Shown in pieces: positions 9,255 through 19,442 of a stretch of DNA of 64,000 nucleotides. The notes beneath the pieces are model-generated. The model saw only the letters and a program-made list of their open reading frames with translations, had not been told where the DNA came from and ran no database searches. Made by a program: the position numbers and the translations under genes. Each line of letters begins with the position of its first letter. Position 1 is the first letter of the stretch. Origin of the DNA: WHTI01 sp963756365 (GTDB lineage Bacteria; Actinomycetota; CADDZG01; WHSQ01); NCBI GenBank assembly GCA_963756365.1, contig CAVWNF010000003.1, positions 2,170,001-2,234,000 on the forward strand, read 5' to 3'.

Positions 9255-10748
9255 TCAGCGTCCTACGAAGAGGGTTGCCTTCTCGGTCAGTTCGATCAGC
9301 GGGGTCCAGAACAGCCCGAGGAACAGGGTTGCCGCCGCAGAGATGCCGATGACCCCGGCTGCCAGCGGACCCATCGCTGCCTTAGGTTCGTCACCCACCT
9401 CGGCCTCGACCATGTACATGACGACGAGCACCCTCAGATAGAAGAACGCTGCGATCGCAGAGGCGACCGCTCCCACGACGACCACCCACGAGTACCCGCT
9501 CTCGACCGCGGCACCGAACACGACGAGTTTCGCAACGAACCCAGAGGTGATCGGCACTCCAGCCAAAGACAACATCAAGAGCGTCATGATCCCGGCAAGC
9601 ACCGGATGTTGTCCGAAGAGCCCTCGGAAGTCGGTGACCCTCGTCTTGGTTTCGTCTTCGCCCCCGAGCACGGCGATGATCGCGAACGCCCCCAGGATCG
9701 TGAGTCCGTAGGTCGCCAGGTAGAACAACACACCCGCGACCCCGCGGTCGCTCGTGGCGATGATCCCAGTGAATACGAACCCGGCGTGAGCGATGGATGA
9801 GTAGGCGAGCATCCTTTTGATGTCGTCCTGGACCACGGCAAGCACAGAACCGGCGATCATCGTTATCACCGCGATCCCGATAACGATCGGACGCCAGTCC
9901 CACCGAAGCGGGAACAGGACCACGTCGAGCAACCTCACCAACGCTGCGAATCCGGCGAACTTTGACCCTGCGGCCATAAAGCCCGTTACGGGCGATGGAG
10001 CCCCTTGATAGGCATCGGGGGTCCACATATGGAACGGCACGGCCGCTACCTTGAAGCCGAGACCGACGATCAGCAGCCCGGTCCCGAGCACGAGTAGCGA
10101 AGCATCGGATGCGGGGGTCGAGCCAAGGAAGCCGACGATCCCGGCCCCATCCGCGTTGTAGAGGTTCGTCGAACCGGTGGCCCCGAAAACGAAGGCGATC
10201 CCCAGCAGGAAGAAGGTCGACGAGAACGCACCCAACAGGAAGTACTTCATGGCCGACTCTTGACCGTCGAGCCGGTTCCTCTGATAGCCCACTAGCACGT
10301 ACAAGGCGATGGAGAAGGTCTCGAGCGCCAGGAACATGACGATCAGGTCCGCGGCTGATGCCATGAGCATCATCCCTGCAACCGAGAACAGGACGAGGGC
10401 ATAGAACTCACTCTCATCCATGTCTCGACGCATGAGGTAGTCCCGCGCCAACATCACTGTCAACACGCCGAAGATCGCAACGGCTGTCTTCACGAAGATC
10501 GAGAAGCCGTCCACCGCGATCATCCCGGCAAGTTGCGTAGTGGCACCCTCGTCACCGAGGCCATTCCACGCGTCGGCACACAGGTAGAGAGCGATGCCAA
10601 GCCCAACAAGCGCCATGACCGAGAGGTACCAGCGGTTCTTACGTTCGCCGATGAATGCGTCAGCAAGCAGGATCACCAGCGCGGTTGCGGCGAGCGCCAG
10701 CTCTGGTCCGATCCCGGACAGGGCGATCTTCGGAGCTTCGAACTCCAT
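9255..10748 (-). CDS. nuoN: NADH-quinone oxidoreductase subunit N, operon 2
   Basis: Antiporter-like membrane subunit, 497 residues, last gene of operon 2. Family features include LALETFSIALYVLVGYQRN, the FHMWTPDAYQGAPSPVTGFMAAGSK loop and the lysine-bearing DDIKRMLAYSSIAHAGF helix. It follows the nuoM stop with no gap. The convergent GGDEF gene ends 24 bases beyond its stop; I see no strong terminator between them. Confidence 0.96.
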   Translation of the reverse strand: MEFEAPKIALSGIGPELALAATALVILLADAFIGERKNRWYLSVMALVGLGIALYLCADAWNGLGDEGATTQLAGMIAVDGFSIFVKTAVAIFGVLTVMLARDYLMRRDMDESEFYALVLFSVAGMMLMASAADLIVMFLALETFSIALYVLVGYQRNRLDGQESAMKYFLLGAFSSTFFLLGIAFVFGATGSTNLYNADGAGIVGFLGSTPASDASLLVLGTGLLIVGLGFKVAAVPFHMWTPDAYQGAPSPVTGFMAAGSKFAGFAALVRLLDVVLFPLRWDWRPIVIGIAVITMIAGSVLAVVQDDIKRMLAYSSIAHAGFVFTGIIATSDRGVAGVLFYLATYGLTILGAFAIIAVLGGEDETKTRVTDFRGLFGQHPVLAGIMTLLMLSLAGVPITSGFVAKLVVFGAAVESGYSWVVVVGAVASAIAAFFYLRVLVVMYMVEAEVGDEPKAAMGPLAAGVIGISAAATLFLGLFWTPLIELTEKATLFVGR

Positions 10749-12264
10749 CTAAGGAGCCTCCCCTGTCAGGTCATCGCTGGGCACGACCGACGAACTCGTC
10801 AACTGCTCGACCACTTTCTCCGCCGACGGATTGATCCGGTCGAGGAAGGGTTTCGGATACACGCCTATGAAGACGATCAGGGCCAGCAGCGGCGCAAGCA
10901 TCAGCACCTCACGCGCGTTGATATCGGGCATGTCTCGATTGCGATCGTCGGTGAGCGGACCTTGGAACACACGCTGGTATGCCCACAGGAGATAGATCGC
11001 AGCGAGCACGATCCCGAACGTCGCGGGAACCACCCACCACGAGTACCTAGCGAAGGTTCCGAGGAGGATGAGGAACTCACCGATGAAGCCATTGAGGCCC
11101 GGGAAGACCGATGGAAGAGAGCGCAACGAACAGGAACAGGCCCCCGATCACCGGGACGCTCTTGGCCAAGCCCCCGAAATCGGCGATGAGTCGCGTATGG
11201 CGTCGCTCGTACAGCATCCCCACCAGCATGAACAGCGCCCCGGTCGAGAGCCCGTGGTTGACCATCTGAAGGATGCCGCCCGACATCCCCTGGAGCGAGC
11301 CCACGAAGATGCCTAGAACCACGAACCCCAGGTGGGCAACGGATGAGTAGGCGATCAGGCGCTTGAGATCCTTCTGCATCGCAGCCACCAGTGCGCCGTA
11401 GATGATCCCGACGATCGCCAACCCCATGATGAGGGGAACGAGTTCGCGCGCCGCGTCGGGAAAGAACGGGATGGCGAACCTGATCAGACCGTAAGCCCCC
11501 ATCTTCAGCAGCACGCCTGCCAACATGACGGAGCCTGCGGTCGGCGCCTCGGTGTGCGCGTCGGGCAACCACGTGTGGAACGGCACCAGAGGTACCTTCA
11601 CCGCGAACGATGCGAAGAACGCGAGGAACAACAATCGTTGCGTTCCGAGAGCAAGAGGCGTCCCCAACAACTCCGAATAAGCGAAGGTCGGGCCATCGGG
11701 CGCAGCGAAGTACATGAACAGGATCGCGACCAACATCAGAAGCGAACCCACGAGGGTGAAGATGAAGAACTTCATCGCCGCATACAAGCGGTTGCCGTAG
11801 CCCCACATCCCGATCAAGAAATACATCGGGACGAGCGTTGCCTCCCAGAAGAGATAGAAGAGGAACATGTCGAGCGCCGAGAAAACGCCGAGCATCCCGG
11901 TCTCGAGCGCTAGGAGGAAGATGAAGTACGGCTTGACCTTGGTCGAGATACTCCACGAGGCGAGCACACCCAAGGGCATCAGGAACGTCGTCAGCATGAC
12001 GATGAACAAGCTCACCCCGTCGACGCCGGTCGTGTAGGTAACCCCCCAATCCTCGATCCACATCGCGCTGGTACCCAGCTGGAATCCGGCGTTACCGGTA
12101 TCGAAGTTGACGAGGATGCCGACCGAGACCACGAACGCGACCAGGGTTACTGCCAGCGCCGCCCATCGGATCTCGCGCTCCCGGTCCTTGGGGATCACCC
12201 CGATCAGAAGAGCGCCTGCAAGCGGGATGAAGATCGTGACGTCTAGGAACGGGAAGTCACTCAT
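10749..12264 (-). CDS. nuoM: NADH-quinone oxidoreductase subunit M, operon 2 (one frameshift)
   Basis: Antiporter-like membrane subunit. The N-terminal 385 or so residues (MSDFPFLDVTIFIPLAG to LFVALSSIGLPG) and the C-terminal 120 (LNGFIGEFLILLGTF to DDLTGEAP) are in different frames. Removing one base in GGCCCGGG at 11096-11103 joins them as SSIGLPGLNGFIGEF, exactly the family sequence, giving about 504 residues. Other signatures are WEATLVPMYFLIGMWGYG and LPDAHTEAPTAGSVMLAGVLLKMG. The break is probably a sequence error. Confidence 0.9.
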
Positions 12265-14186
12265 GCCGAGATCCTGATGATGAGCACCGAGAACAGCACC
12301 ACGACCCCGGCCAGGAACGCGGCAGCGTAGCTACGCACGTAACCGGTTTGGATGCGACGGAGCGATTCACCCAGCGCACCGATCAACCGGGCACTCCCCG
12401 TCACCGTGCCGTCGATCACCTTGGTATCGATCACGTCCGCGGAGAACAACGCCAGGTCACGTCCGGGGATAAGGATGAGGGTCTCGTAGGCGTGGTCGAC
12501 GTAGAACTTCCCGCGCGCTGCTGCGACGAGAGGGCCGATGCGGTTCTCGATCCGGTCCCTCACCGGCAGGCCCCCAGGTCTCACGTATAGAGACCAAGCG
12601 ATCCAGATGCCCAGTGCCGCTACGGACAATGCGACGGCAGCCAGCACCCACGCGGTGGTGCCGTGGACAGCCGCGGGCTCGCCTAGAGCAGGGGCCATGA
12701 AATGCTCGAAGGTGAGCACGCCAGGAAGATTGATGACCCCACCGAAGACCGAGAGCACCCCGAGCGGGATCAACGCAGCAGCCATCGTGGGCGGAGCATC
12801 GTGGGCGTGCAGCCCCTCTGGAACGTCACCCTCGAACACCCGCAGGTACATCCGTGACATGTAGAACGCAGTGAGCGCTGCTGTGAGGACACCCATCCCC
12901 CACAGTGCGTATTGCCCATCGGCCCAGGCAGAAGCCAGGATCGCGTCCTTCGAGAAGAAGCCGGAGAAAGGGATGATCCCCGAGATGGCGAGCCATCCGG
13001 CCATGAACGTCCACCCGGTGATCGGCATCACCTTCCGGAGCCCGCCCATCTTGCGCATGTCGGTCTCACCATCGAGTCCGTGCATGACGGAACCGGCCCC
13101 CAAGAACATCAGCGCCTTGAAGAACGCGTGGGTCACGAGGTGGAAGATCGCGATCGAGTAGGCGCGGGTTCCAAGCGCTAGGAACATGTAGCCCAGCTGT
13201 GAGATCGTCGAGTAAGCGAGCACTTTCTTGAGGTCGTACTCGGCGGAAGCGATGACCGCCGCGATCAGCGCCGTCGCAGCGCCCACCCACGCCACGAGAA
13301 GAAGGACATCGAACGCCGCGGCCTCGAACAGCGGCGACAGTCGAGCGACCATGTACACCCCGGCGGTGACCATCGTTGCGGCATGGATCAGAGCCGAAAC
13401 AGGGGTTGGGCCGGCCATGGCGTCAGGTAGCCACACGTAGAGCGGGATCTGAGCGCTCTTTCCCGTCGCTCCGCCGAACAGCAGAAGTGCCGCGATGGTT
13501 GCGGTCGTGCCTCCGATCGCCCCCGTCGTCGCATTGATCTCGGCGAATGAGAGCGTCCCTGCGGTCACCGCTAGCAGGAAGATCCCAAGGAGGAACGAGA
13601 AGTCGCCGATCCGGTTGACGACGAACGCTTTCTTGGCTGCGGTCGCGTTCGCCCGATCCTCGAACCAGAAACCGATCAGCAGGTACGAACACAACCCCAC
13701 GCCTTCCCAGCCGACGAACATAGCGAGCAGGTTGTCGCCCAGAACCAGTAGCAGCATCGCCGCTACGAACAGATTGAGATACGCGAAGAAGCGCGGATAT
13801 CTCTCATCCCCATCCATGTATCCGATCGAGTAGATGTGGATCAGCGACCCAACTCCGGTGATCACCAACACGAGCGTGATGGACAGCTGGTCGACCAAGA
13901 GGTTCATCCCGACCGTGAAACCGCCGACATCGAGCCATGTGAAGAGATGCCTGGTCATCACCCGAGCGTTCTCCTCGTGGCCGGAAGAGATGCCGATCAG
14001 ATCCAGGAACGTGAGAACCGCAAGCGCGAAAGAGACGACGATGGTGGCACTCCCCACCACCCCTGAGATCCTGCCGAGGCGCTTGCCGAAGAACAGTAGG
14101 AAGACCGCTCCGAGGAGGGGAACTCCGATGATCAACGGCGCCAAGGTCGCCTCATGCAGCACCAAGTCTTGGCTTGCGAACGTCAT
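12261..14186 (-). CDS. nuoL: NADH-quinone oxidoreductase subunit L, operon 2
   Basis: Largest antiporter-like subunit, 641 residues, intact. Signatures are GWEGVGLCSYLLIGFWFED, LPDAMAGPTPVSALIHAATMV and the YDLKKVLAYSTISQLGYM helix. It is distinct from the 682-residue operon 1 copy. The stop overlaps the nuoM start by 4 bases, and it begins 4 bases after the nuoK stop. Confidence 0.97.
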   Translation of the reverse strand: MTFASQDLVLHEATLAPLIIGVPLLGAVFLLFFGKRLGRISGVVGSATIVVSFALAVLTFLDLIGISSGHEENARVMTRHLFTWLDVGGFTVGMNLLVDQLSITLVLVITGVGSLIHIYSIGYMDGDERYPRFFAYLNLFVAAMLLLVLGDNLLAMFVGWEGVGLCSYLLIGFWFEDRANATAAKKAFVVNRIGDFSFLLGIFLLAVTAGTLSFAEINATTGAIGGTTATIAALLLFGGATGKSAQIPLYVWLPDAMAGPTPVSALIHAATMVTAGVYMVARLSPLFEAAAFDVLLLVAWVGAATALIAAVIASAEYDLKKVLAYSTISQLGYMFLALGTRAYSIAIFHLVTHAFFKALMFLGAGSVMHGLDGETDMRKMGGLRKVMPITGWTFMAGWLAISGIIPFSGFFSKDAILASAWADGQYALWGMGVLTAALTAFYMSRMYLRVFEGDVPEGLHAHDAPPTMAAALIPLGVLSVFGGVINLPGVLTFEHFMAPALGEPAAVHGTTAWVLAAVALSVAALGIWIAWSLYVRPGGLPVRDRIENRIGPLVAAARGKFYVDHAYETLILIPGRDLALFSADVIDTKVIDGTVTGSARLIGALGESLRRIQTGYVRSYAAAFLAGVVVLFSVLIIRISA

Positions 14187-14190
14187 CGGA

Positions 14191-14499
14191 TCACCACTTC
14201 AGAAGGTTGACGGCGTCGACGTCAGCACTTCGACGTCTACGGAAGATGGACACGATGATGGCAAGCCCGACGACGACCTCAGCCGCGGCCACCACTAGGA
14301 CGAAGAACACAACGACCTGGCCCTTCACGGTTCCATGCATCCGCGAGAACGTCACGAAGGCGAGATTGACCGCGTTGAGCATCAGTTCGATGAACATGAA
14401 GATCACGATCGCGTTCTTGCGCACGAGCGCGCCGACCACGCCGATCGAGAACATCAGCCCGGCGAGGGCTAGGAAGTAGCCAGGAGCAACGCTCGTCAC
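14191..14499 (-). CDS. nuoK: NADH-quinone oxidoreductase subunit K, operon 2
   Basis: Three-helix membrane subunit, 102 residues, with FIELMLNAVNLAFVTFSRM and the second conserved acidic residue in VAAAEVVVGLAI. The start overlaps the nuoJ stop by 4 bases. The C-terminal RRSADVDAVNLLKW parallels the operon 1 copy (NVDVDEMSLMKW), showing that the two operons share ancestry. Confidence 0.97.
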   Translation of the reverse strand: MTSVAPGYFLALAGLMFSIGVVGALVRKNAIVIFMFIELMLNAVNLAFVTFSRMHGTVKGQVVVFFVLVVAAAEVVVGLAIIVSIFRRRRSADVDAVNLLKW

Positions 14500-15128
14500 G
14501 CCGACACCTCTTGTCCATCTCCAGTGTGGTCGCCGTCGGAACCCTCGTTGGCGGCGGCCTCGCTCGCCTCGAAGCGCTCGCTCATGCCTCTCAGGAAGCC
14601 CTCGTCGCCGATCCGCCGCGCCAACACCATCACTCCAACGATGGCAACGACGAGCAGCACCGAGGTCACCTCGAACGGCAACAGGTACTGGCTGAACAGA
14701 ACCTGTGCCAGCGATTTCACGTTGCCGGGATCCTGATTGATAGCGGACAGGGCTCCCTCGCCGGCCCCGGACACCACGAAGGTGGCGCCTTTAGCGGCGA
14801 CGTAGAGGATCTCTGCCGCCAAGAGAGCCCCCAGTCCAACGGCCATGAAGCGCTGGCCGGAGAGTGGCTCGATCAGCGCCTCGCTCTTATCGACACCGAG
14901 CAGCATGATCACGAACAGGAACAGGACCATGATCGCTCCGGCATAAACGATGATCTGCACTGCAGCGATGAAGTAGGCGCCCTGCAACAGGAACGTTAGT
15001 GCCAGGGCAACCTGGGCAGCCACGAGGAACAGAGCGACGTGAACGGCGTTACGGGCGAACAGCATCGCGATCGACGCGCCGAGGGCAACCACGAAAGAGA
15101 CCCCGAAGACGAGAACCTCGATGTTCAC
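14496..15128 (-). CDS. nuoJ: NADH-quinone oxidoreductase subunit J, operon 2
   Basis: Membrane subunit with the signature LQGAYFIAAVQIIVYAGAIMVL. At 210 residues it is longer than the operon 1 copy because of a hydrophilic tail after VMVLARRIGDEG. The start overlaps the nuoI stop and the stop overlaps the nuoK start. ATG 15128 gives the short N-terminus MNIEVLVFGVSFVVALG, which begins directly in the first membrane helix. Confidence 0.96.
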   Translation of the reverse strand: MNIEVLVFGVSFVVALGASIAMLFARNAVHVALFLVAAQVALALTFLLQGAYFIAAVQIIVYAGAIMVLFLFVIMLLGVDKSEALIEPLSGQRFMAVGLGALLAAEILYVAAKGATFVVSGAGEGALSAINQDPGNVKSLAQVLFSQYLLPFEVTSVLLVVAIVGVMVLARRIGDEGFLRGMSERFEASEAAANEGSDGDHTGDGQEVSA

Positions 15129-15694
15129 TTCGAGCCCTTCCCGGTGGGCCGGGTGTCGGGAAGGAAGTTTTCGGGGTAGCGAGCGTCTCGCACCATCCCG
15201 CCGCCCGCCACCTTCTTCTTCTCGCTGCGGTCCGGCGAGTACTCCACCTTCGTCGGCCAGTGCCTCACGATCGGCTCGTCAACGATCAGCTGATCCTTCG
15301 TGTAGATGAGCCCCTCCCGCGAATCACCAGAGAGCTCGAACTCCGTGGTCATGAGGAGCGCTTCGGTGGGACAGGCCTCGACGCACAGACCACAGAAGAT
15401 GCACCGCAAGTAGTTGATCTGATAGATCTGCGCGTACCGCTCCCCGGGCGACACTCTGTTCTCCGGGGTGTTCTCCGCCCCCACGACGTAGATCGCGTCG
15501 GCGGGACAAGCCCCTGCACAGAGCTCACACCCGATGCACTTCTCGAGCCCATCCGGGTGGCGGTCGAGGATGTGACGACCCCGGAATCTCGGGTACGGCT
15601 GACGCCGCACCTCGGGGTACGAGATCGTCTCCTTCTTCTTGAAGACGTTCGTGATGACGACCTTGAGGCCGGTGAGGATCTCAGGGAGAGCCAC
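15125..15694 (-). CDS. nuoI: NADH-quinone oxidoreductase subunit I, operon 2
   Basis: Two-cluster 4Fe-4S subunit, 189 residues, standard length with no linker or tail. Both motifs are complete: CIGCELCAGACPADAIYV and CIFCGLCVEACPTEALLM. The segment PRFRGRHILDRHPDGLEKC before the first motif is typical of the family. It overlaps nuoH by 14 bases. Its plain architecture is a useful contrast with the extended operon 1 NuoI. Confidence 0.97.
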   Translation of the reverse strand: MALPEILTGLKVVITNVFKKKETISYPEVRRQPYPRFRGRHILDRHPDGLEKCIGCELCAGACPADAIYVVGAENTPENRVSPGERYAQIYQINYLRCIFCGLCVEACPTEALLMTTEFELSGDSREGLIYTKDQLIVDEPIVRHWPTKVEYSPDRSEKKKVAGGGMVRDARYPENFLPDTRPTGKGSK

Positions 15695-16910
15695 TGGGGA
15701 TCCTCCTCTTCTGAGGGGTCATCGCCTGGGTCAGGCGGGGGTCGCCCTTCCCGAGCCAGAACAGCACGATCAGGAACACAACCGCGAACACGACGAGGCG
15801 AGCATTACGGGTGACCTCGTCGGTGTTGACGACCGCGGTGACCATGATCCAGCCGAGTGCAGCGGGGATCAGGCGCTTCCACCCGAGCCACATGAGTCGG
15901 TCATAGCGAAGCCTCGGCATCGTGGCGCGCAGCCACACGAAGAGATAGACGAACAGCCCCGTCTTGAAGATGAACCAGAAGATCGGCCAGATCCACACGA
16001 GGAAGTCTGGCTTCGGCCCGCCCCATCCGCCGAAGAACAGAGTCACGGCCATCGCCGAGATGATCACAACGTGGACGTACTCGCCAAGGAAGAAGAGTGC
16101 GAAGCGGATGCCCGAGTACTCGGTATGGAACCCGGCGATGAGTTCCGTCTCGGCTTCGGGGAGATCGAAGGGGGCACGGTTGGTCTCGGCGATCCCGGCG
16201 ATCAGGAAGATGAAGAAGGCTGGCCACTGCGACCAGATGTACCAGTTGGGAACGAACCGGAACAGCTGAGCGATCTGCTCGAGAACCGGGACGCCGTCGA
16301 AGAAGGCGACGTTCTGCACGTTCCCCTGCTGCGCGGCGACGATCTCCACTGTCGAGAGGGTTCCTGACGCGATCACGATCGGGATGAGCGAGAGGCCGAG
16401 GGCGATCTCGTACGAGATCATCTGCGCACTAGCCCGGATGCCACCGAGCAGCGGGTACTTGGATCCCGACGCCCACCCCGCAAGAACGATCCCGTAGACA
16501 CCGATGGAGCCCATCGCGAGGAAGTAGAGGAGGCCGATGTTGAGATCGCTCAAGACGAGATCGATCCGTCGGTCACCGATGGTGATGTGATCACCCACTG
16601 GGATCACCGCGAACGCCAGGAGTGACGAAACCATCGCTATCACCGGGGCGAGGCCGAACGTCCACTTGTCCGCCGTACGCGGACGGAAGTCCTCTTTGAA
16701 GAACAACTTGATGCCGTCGGCGAGCGTTTGGAGGATCCCGTATGGACCCCACCTGTTCGGGCCGATACGACTCTGCATGTCGGCGATGACCTTGCGTTCG
16801 GCCCACACGACGATGAGCGTCGTGAGCAAGAGCGCGACGAACGCGATGAGGACCTTGATGATGGCGGTGACCACGATCTCGCCACCCAGAAGATCGACCA
16901 GCCAGGTCAT
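15681..16910 (-). CDS. nuoH: NADH-quinone oxidoreductase subunit H, operon 2
   Basis: Quinone-channel membrane subunit, 409 residues, intact. Signatures are SRIGPNRWGPYGILQTLADG, KLFFKEDFRP, NRAPFDLPEAETELIAGFHTEYSG and WLRATMPRLRYDRLMWLGWK. The C-terminal extension (FWLGKGDPRLTQAMTPQKR) is hydrophilic and overlaps nuoI. The ATG start overlaps the nuoG stop (ATGA). Confidence 0.97.
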   Translation of the reverse strand: MTWLVDLLGGEIVVTAIIKVLIAFVALLLTTLIVVWAERKVIADMQSRIGPNRWGPYGILQTLADGIKLFFKEDFRPRTADKWTFGLAPVIAMVSSLLAFAVIPVGDHITIGDRRIDLVLSDLNIGLLYFLAMGSIGVYGIVLAGWASGSKYPLLGGIRASAQMISYEIALGLSLIPIVIASGTLSTVEIVAAQQGNVQNVAFFDGVPVLEQIAQLFRFVPNWYIWSQWPAFFIFLIAGIAETNRAPFDLPEAETELIAGFHTEYSGIRFALFFLGEYVHVVIISAMAVTLFFGGWGGPKPDFLVWIWPIFWFIFKTGLFVYLFVWLRATMPRLRYDRLMWLGWKRLIPAALGWIMVTAVVNTDEVTRNARLVVFAVVFLIVLFWLGKGDPRLTQAMTPQKRRIPSGSP

Positions 16911-19442
16911 GACTTAGACACCTGCACCCTGCCGCCGGCCCCCAACAACTCGTTGGCACGCAGGCCCTTCTGGTCGTAGGGAACGAAGACTGCGCCCTTG
17001 GAGATGTCTGACACGACAACCTTCGCGGTCACGGAGGCATCGCCTGCCGTAACCGTCACCTCATCTCCGTCGGAGACTCCGAGTTCCTTGGCGTCCTCGT
17101 CGTTCATCTCGACGAATGCGCCTTTCGCAAGGTTCCTCAGAACGGTCGAGCGGGAAACCATCGCGCCTTCGTCATAGATGTGGCGACCGGCATAGAGGAC
17201 GAACCCATCGCCATCCGGGAGCCCGCCTCCAGAGACTTCTGCGGGCGCGGCCTCGGGCTTCTCGGGCTGCTCGGGGATCTGCCCTGGGCGCTGCTTCGCC
17301 TCGAATGAACGAAGCTCCCACGACAGCGGCCACGCATTACCCGTCTGGAACGGGGCCCCACTGCGGTGGCCCTTGGGGTACTGGCCCACCGGGACCTGCA
17401 ACGACCGGCCCGGACACACCTCGGTCTTCCTCGAGCCCCGATTCGTACTGGAGCGTGGTCGGCGGCACCTCTTGGGCGAGGGCAGCGACATCGATGTCCT
17501 TGTGCGTCGGGACCTCGGAGCCGATCGTCTTCCACACATCGCCGAAGTCAGCCCAGCCCCAGTCATCGTCAAGGGCAGACGCCAGCCCTGCGAGAGCGCG
17601 CCATGGCTCACGCGCCGTTCCCGGCGCTTTCGTCAGGGGTTCGAGCTTCTGCAGTCGGCGTTCGAGGTTGGTGAAGGTTCCCTCGACCTCAGGCGATGCG
17701 GTGCTAGGCAAAACGACATCCGCCAGCAACGCGGTCGGGGTCGGGAACAACTCAACCACCATCGAGAACGGAACCTTCTCGAGAGCCGAGGTTGCCAGCG
17801 CACGGTCGGGAAAGTCGGAGATGACGTCGGCGCCAACGATGATGAGGGCATCGAGTTCACCAGCGGCGGCCGCTTCGAGGATCGCTCTGGTGTCCTTGCC
17901 GGGCTCATCGACGAGCTGATAGCCCGGCTTCAGACCCGGGTGGACCCCCATATCCAGCATGCCCTGAGAGCCTGCGTGGGGCGGACAGATCAGCCACGAA
18001 CCGTCGTACTCGTCAGCGACGGAGAGCAAGGCTTCGAGGTCCGATCCGTCTTCGCGACCGGGGTTGCTCGGTGCCCAACATGTGACCAACGGAGCGACGA
18101 GGTCGCTCGTGATCTCGGTAGCCAGGTTCCCTAAGGCAGACGCCTCATCACCCGGCGCGCACCTGACGATGTGCGTCGCGAATCCATCGAGAGAGATGCG
18201 TCGAGGCGAAACGACCACGAGCTTGGCTCCGCCCTCGAGCACGGCCTTGCGAAGCCTCAGATACAGGACGGGCAGGACCTCTTTGGGGTCAGGCCCCACC
18301 CACACGATCGCAGACGCCGAGTCCAGATCGTTGATGGAGGCGGTTGAACCAACGACACCAGCGTGGGCAAGCGTCCGCTCGTAGCGCGCCCCCGCGTCCT
18401 GGACGCGCGGATCGAGGTGGCTGGTCTTTAGGGTCTTGCGCGCCAGCCTCTGGACCGCGAACGCATCCTCGGTAGTCAGGTGCCCACCGGCGATGACGCC
18501 GATCTTCTTGTCGCCAGTCAGCCTTTCGGCCGCGCTCGACAGAGCCTCGCCCCACGATGCGGATCGGAAGTCGTTGCCGTCGCGTACCAGAGGCGTCGTG
18601 AGCCGGTCCTCGGACTCCACGTAGTGGAACGCGAACCGTCCCTTGTCGCAGATCCAGAAGTCGTTGACGTTCTCGTTGGGAAGGGCTTGGACGCGCACGA
18701 GCTTCTCGGCACGCGCCTCATTGGTGGTCGGACACCCCACGGAGCAGAAGTTGCACACACTCGGGGCCGCCTTGAGGTCCCACGGTCGGGACACGAACCG
18801 ATAGCTGCTCGCGGTCAGCGCGCCGACCGGGCAGATCTGGATCGTGTTGCCAGAGAAGTAGCTGTCGAACGGCTCATCGTTGAAGGTGAGGATCTGAGTT
18901 CCGGCTCCTCTATCGACGAGTTGGATGAAGCGATCCCCGGCCACCTCATCCGAGAACCGAACGCACCGCCAACACAGGACGCACCGCTCGCGATCGAGAA
19001 CCACCAGTTCCGAGATATCCAGTGCCTTCTCGTAGGTGCGTTTGGGCTCAACGAACCGAGACGTTCCGGGGCCGTGCCGGAAGGTCTGATCCTGGAGGGG
19101 GCATTCCCCGCCCCGGTCACAGATCGGACAGTCCAACGGGTGATTGACGAGCAGGAACTCGAGCATCTGCTCCTGGGCGCCGGCGGGCTCCTCGGTGTTG
19201 GTTTCAACGACCATCCCGTCCGTCACCGGCGTTGCACACGACGGAGCCAGTTTCGGCATCCCCTCAACCTTGACGAGGCACATCCTGCACACGGCGACGG
19301 ATTTCATGCCCGGGTGGTAGCAGAAGCGGGGGACGAAGATCCCCATCTCCTCGGCGACGTCGATGAGAAGACGGCCGCTCTCTGCGGTGACCTCGCGTCC
19401 GTCGATCGAGAGGGTGACCATCTCGGTCTGCTGCTGCGTCAT
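16907..19442 (-). CDS. nuoG: NADH-quinone oxidoreductase subunit G (one frameshift)
   Basis: Large iron-sulfur subunit of the NADH module, found only in operon 2. The N-terminus has a 2Fe-2S domain (CYHPGMKSVAVCRMC ... CATP), a His-coordinated region (HPLDCPICDRGGECPLQ) and 4Fe-4S cysteines (CVLCWRCVRF), followed by a molybdopterin-oxidoreductase-like domain (CNFCSVGCPT, WICDKGRF). One extra base in GGGGCCCC at 17352-17359 breaks the frame after a Pro/Gly-rich stretch; removal gives QWGPFQTGNAWPLSW and a full length of about 844 residues. The far C-terminus (GDEVTVTAGDASVTAKVVV) is the usual substrate-binding-like fold. The break is probably an error. Confidence 0.9.
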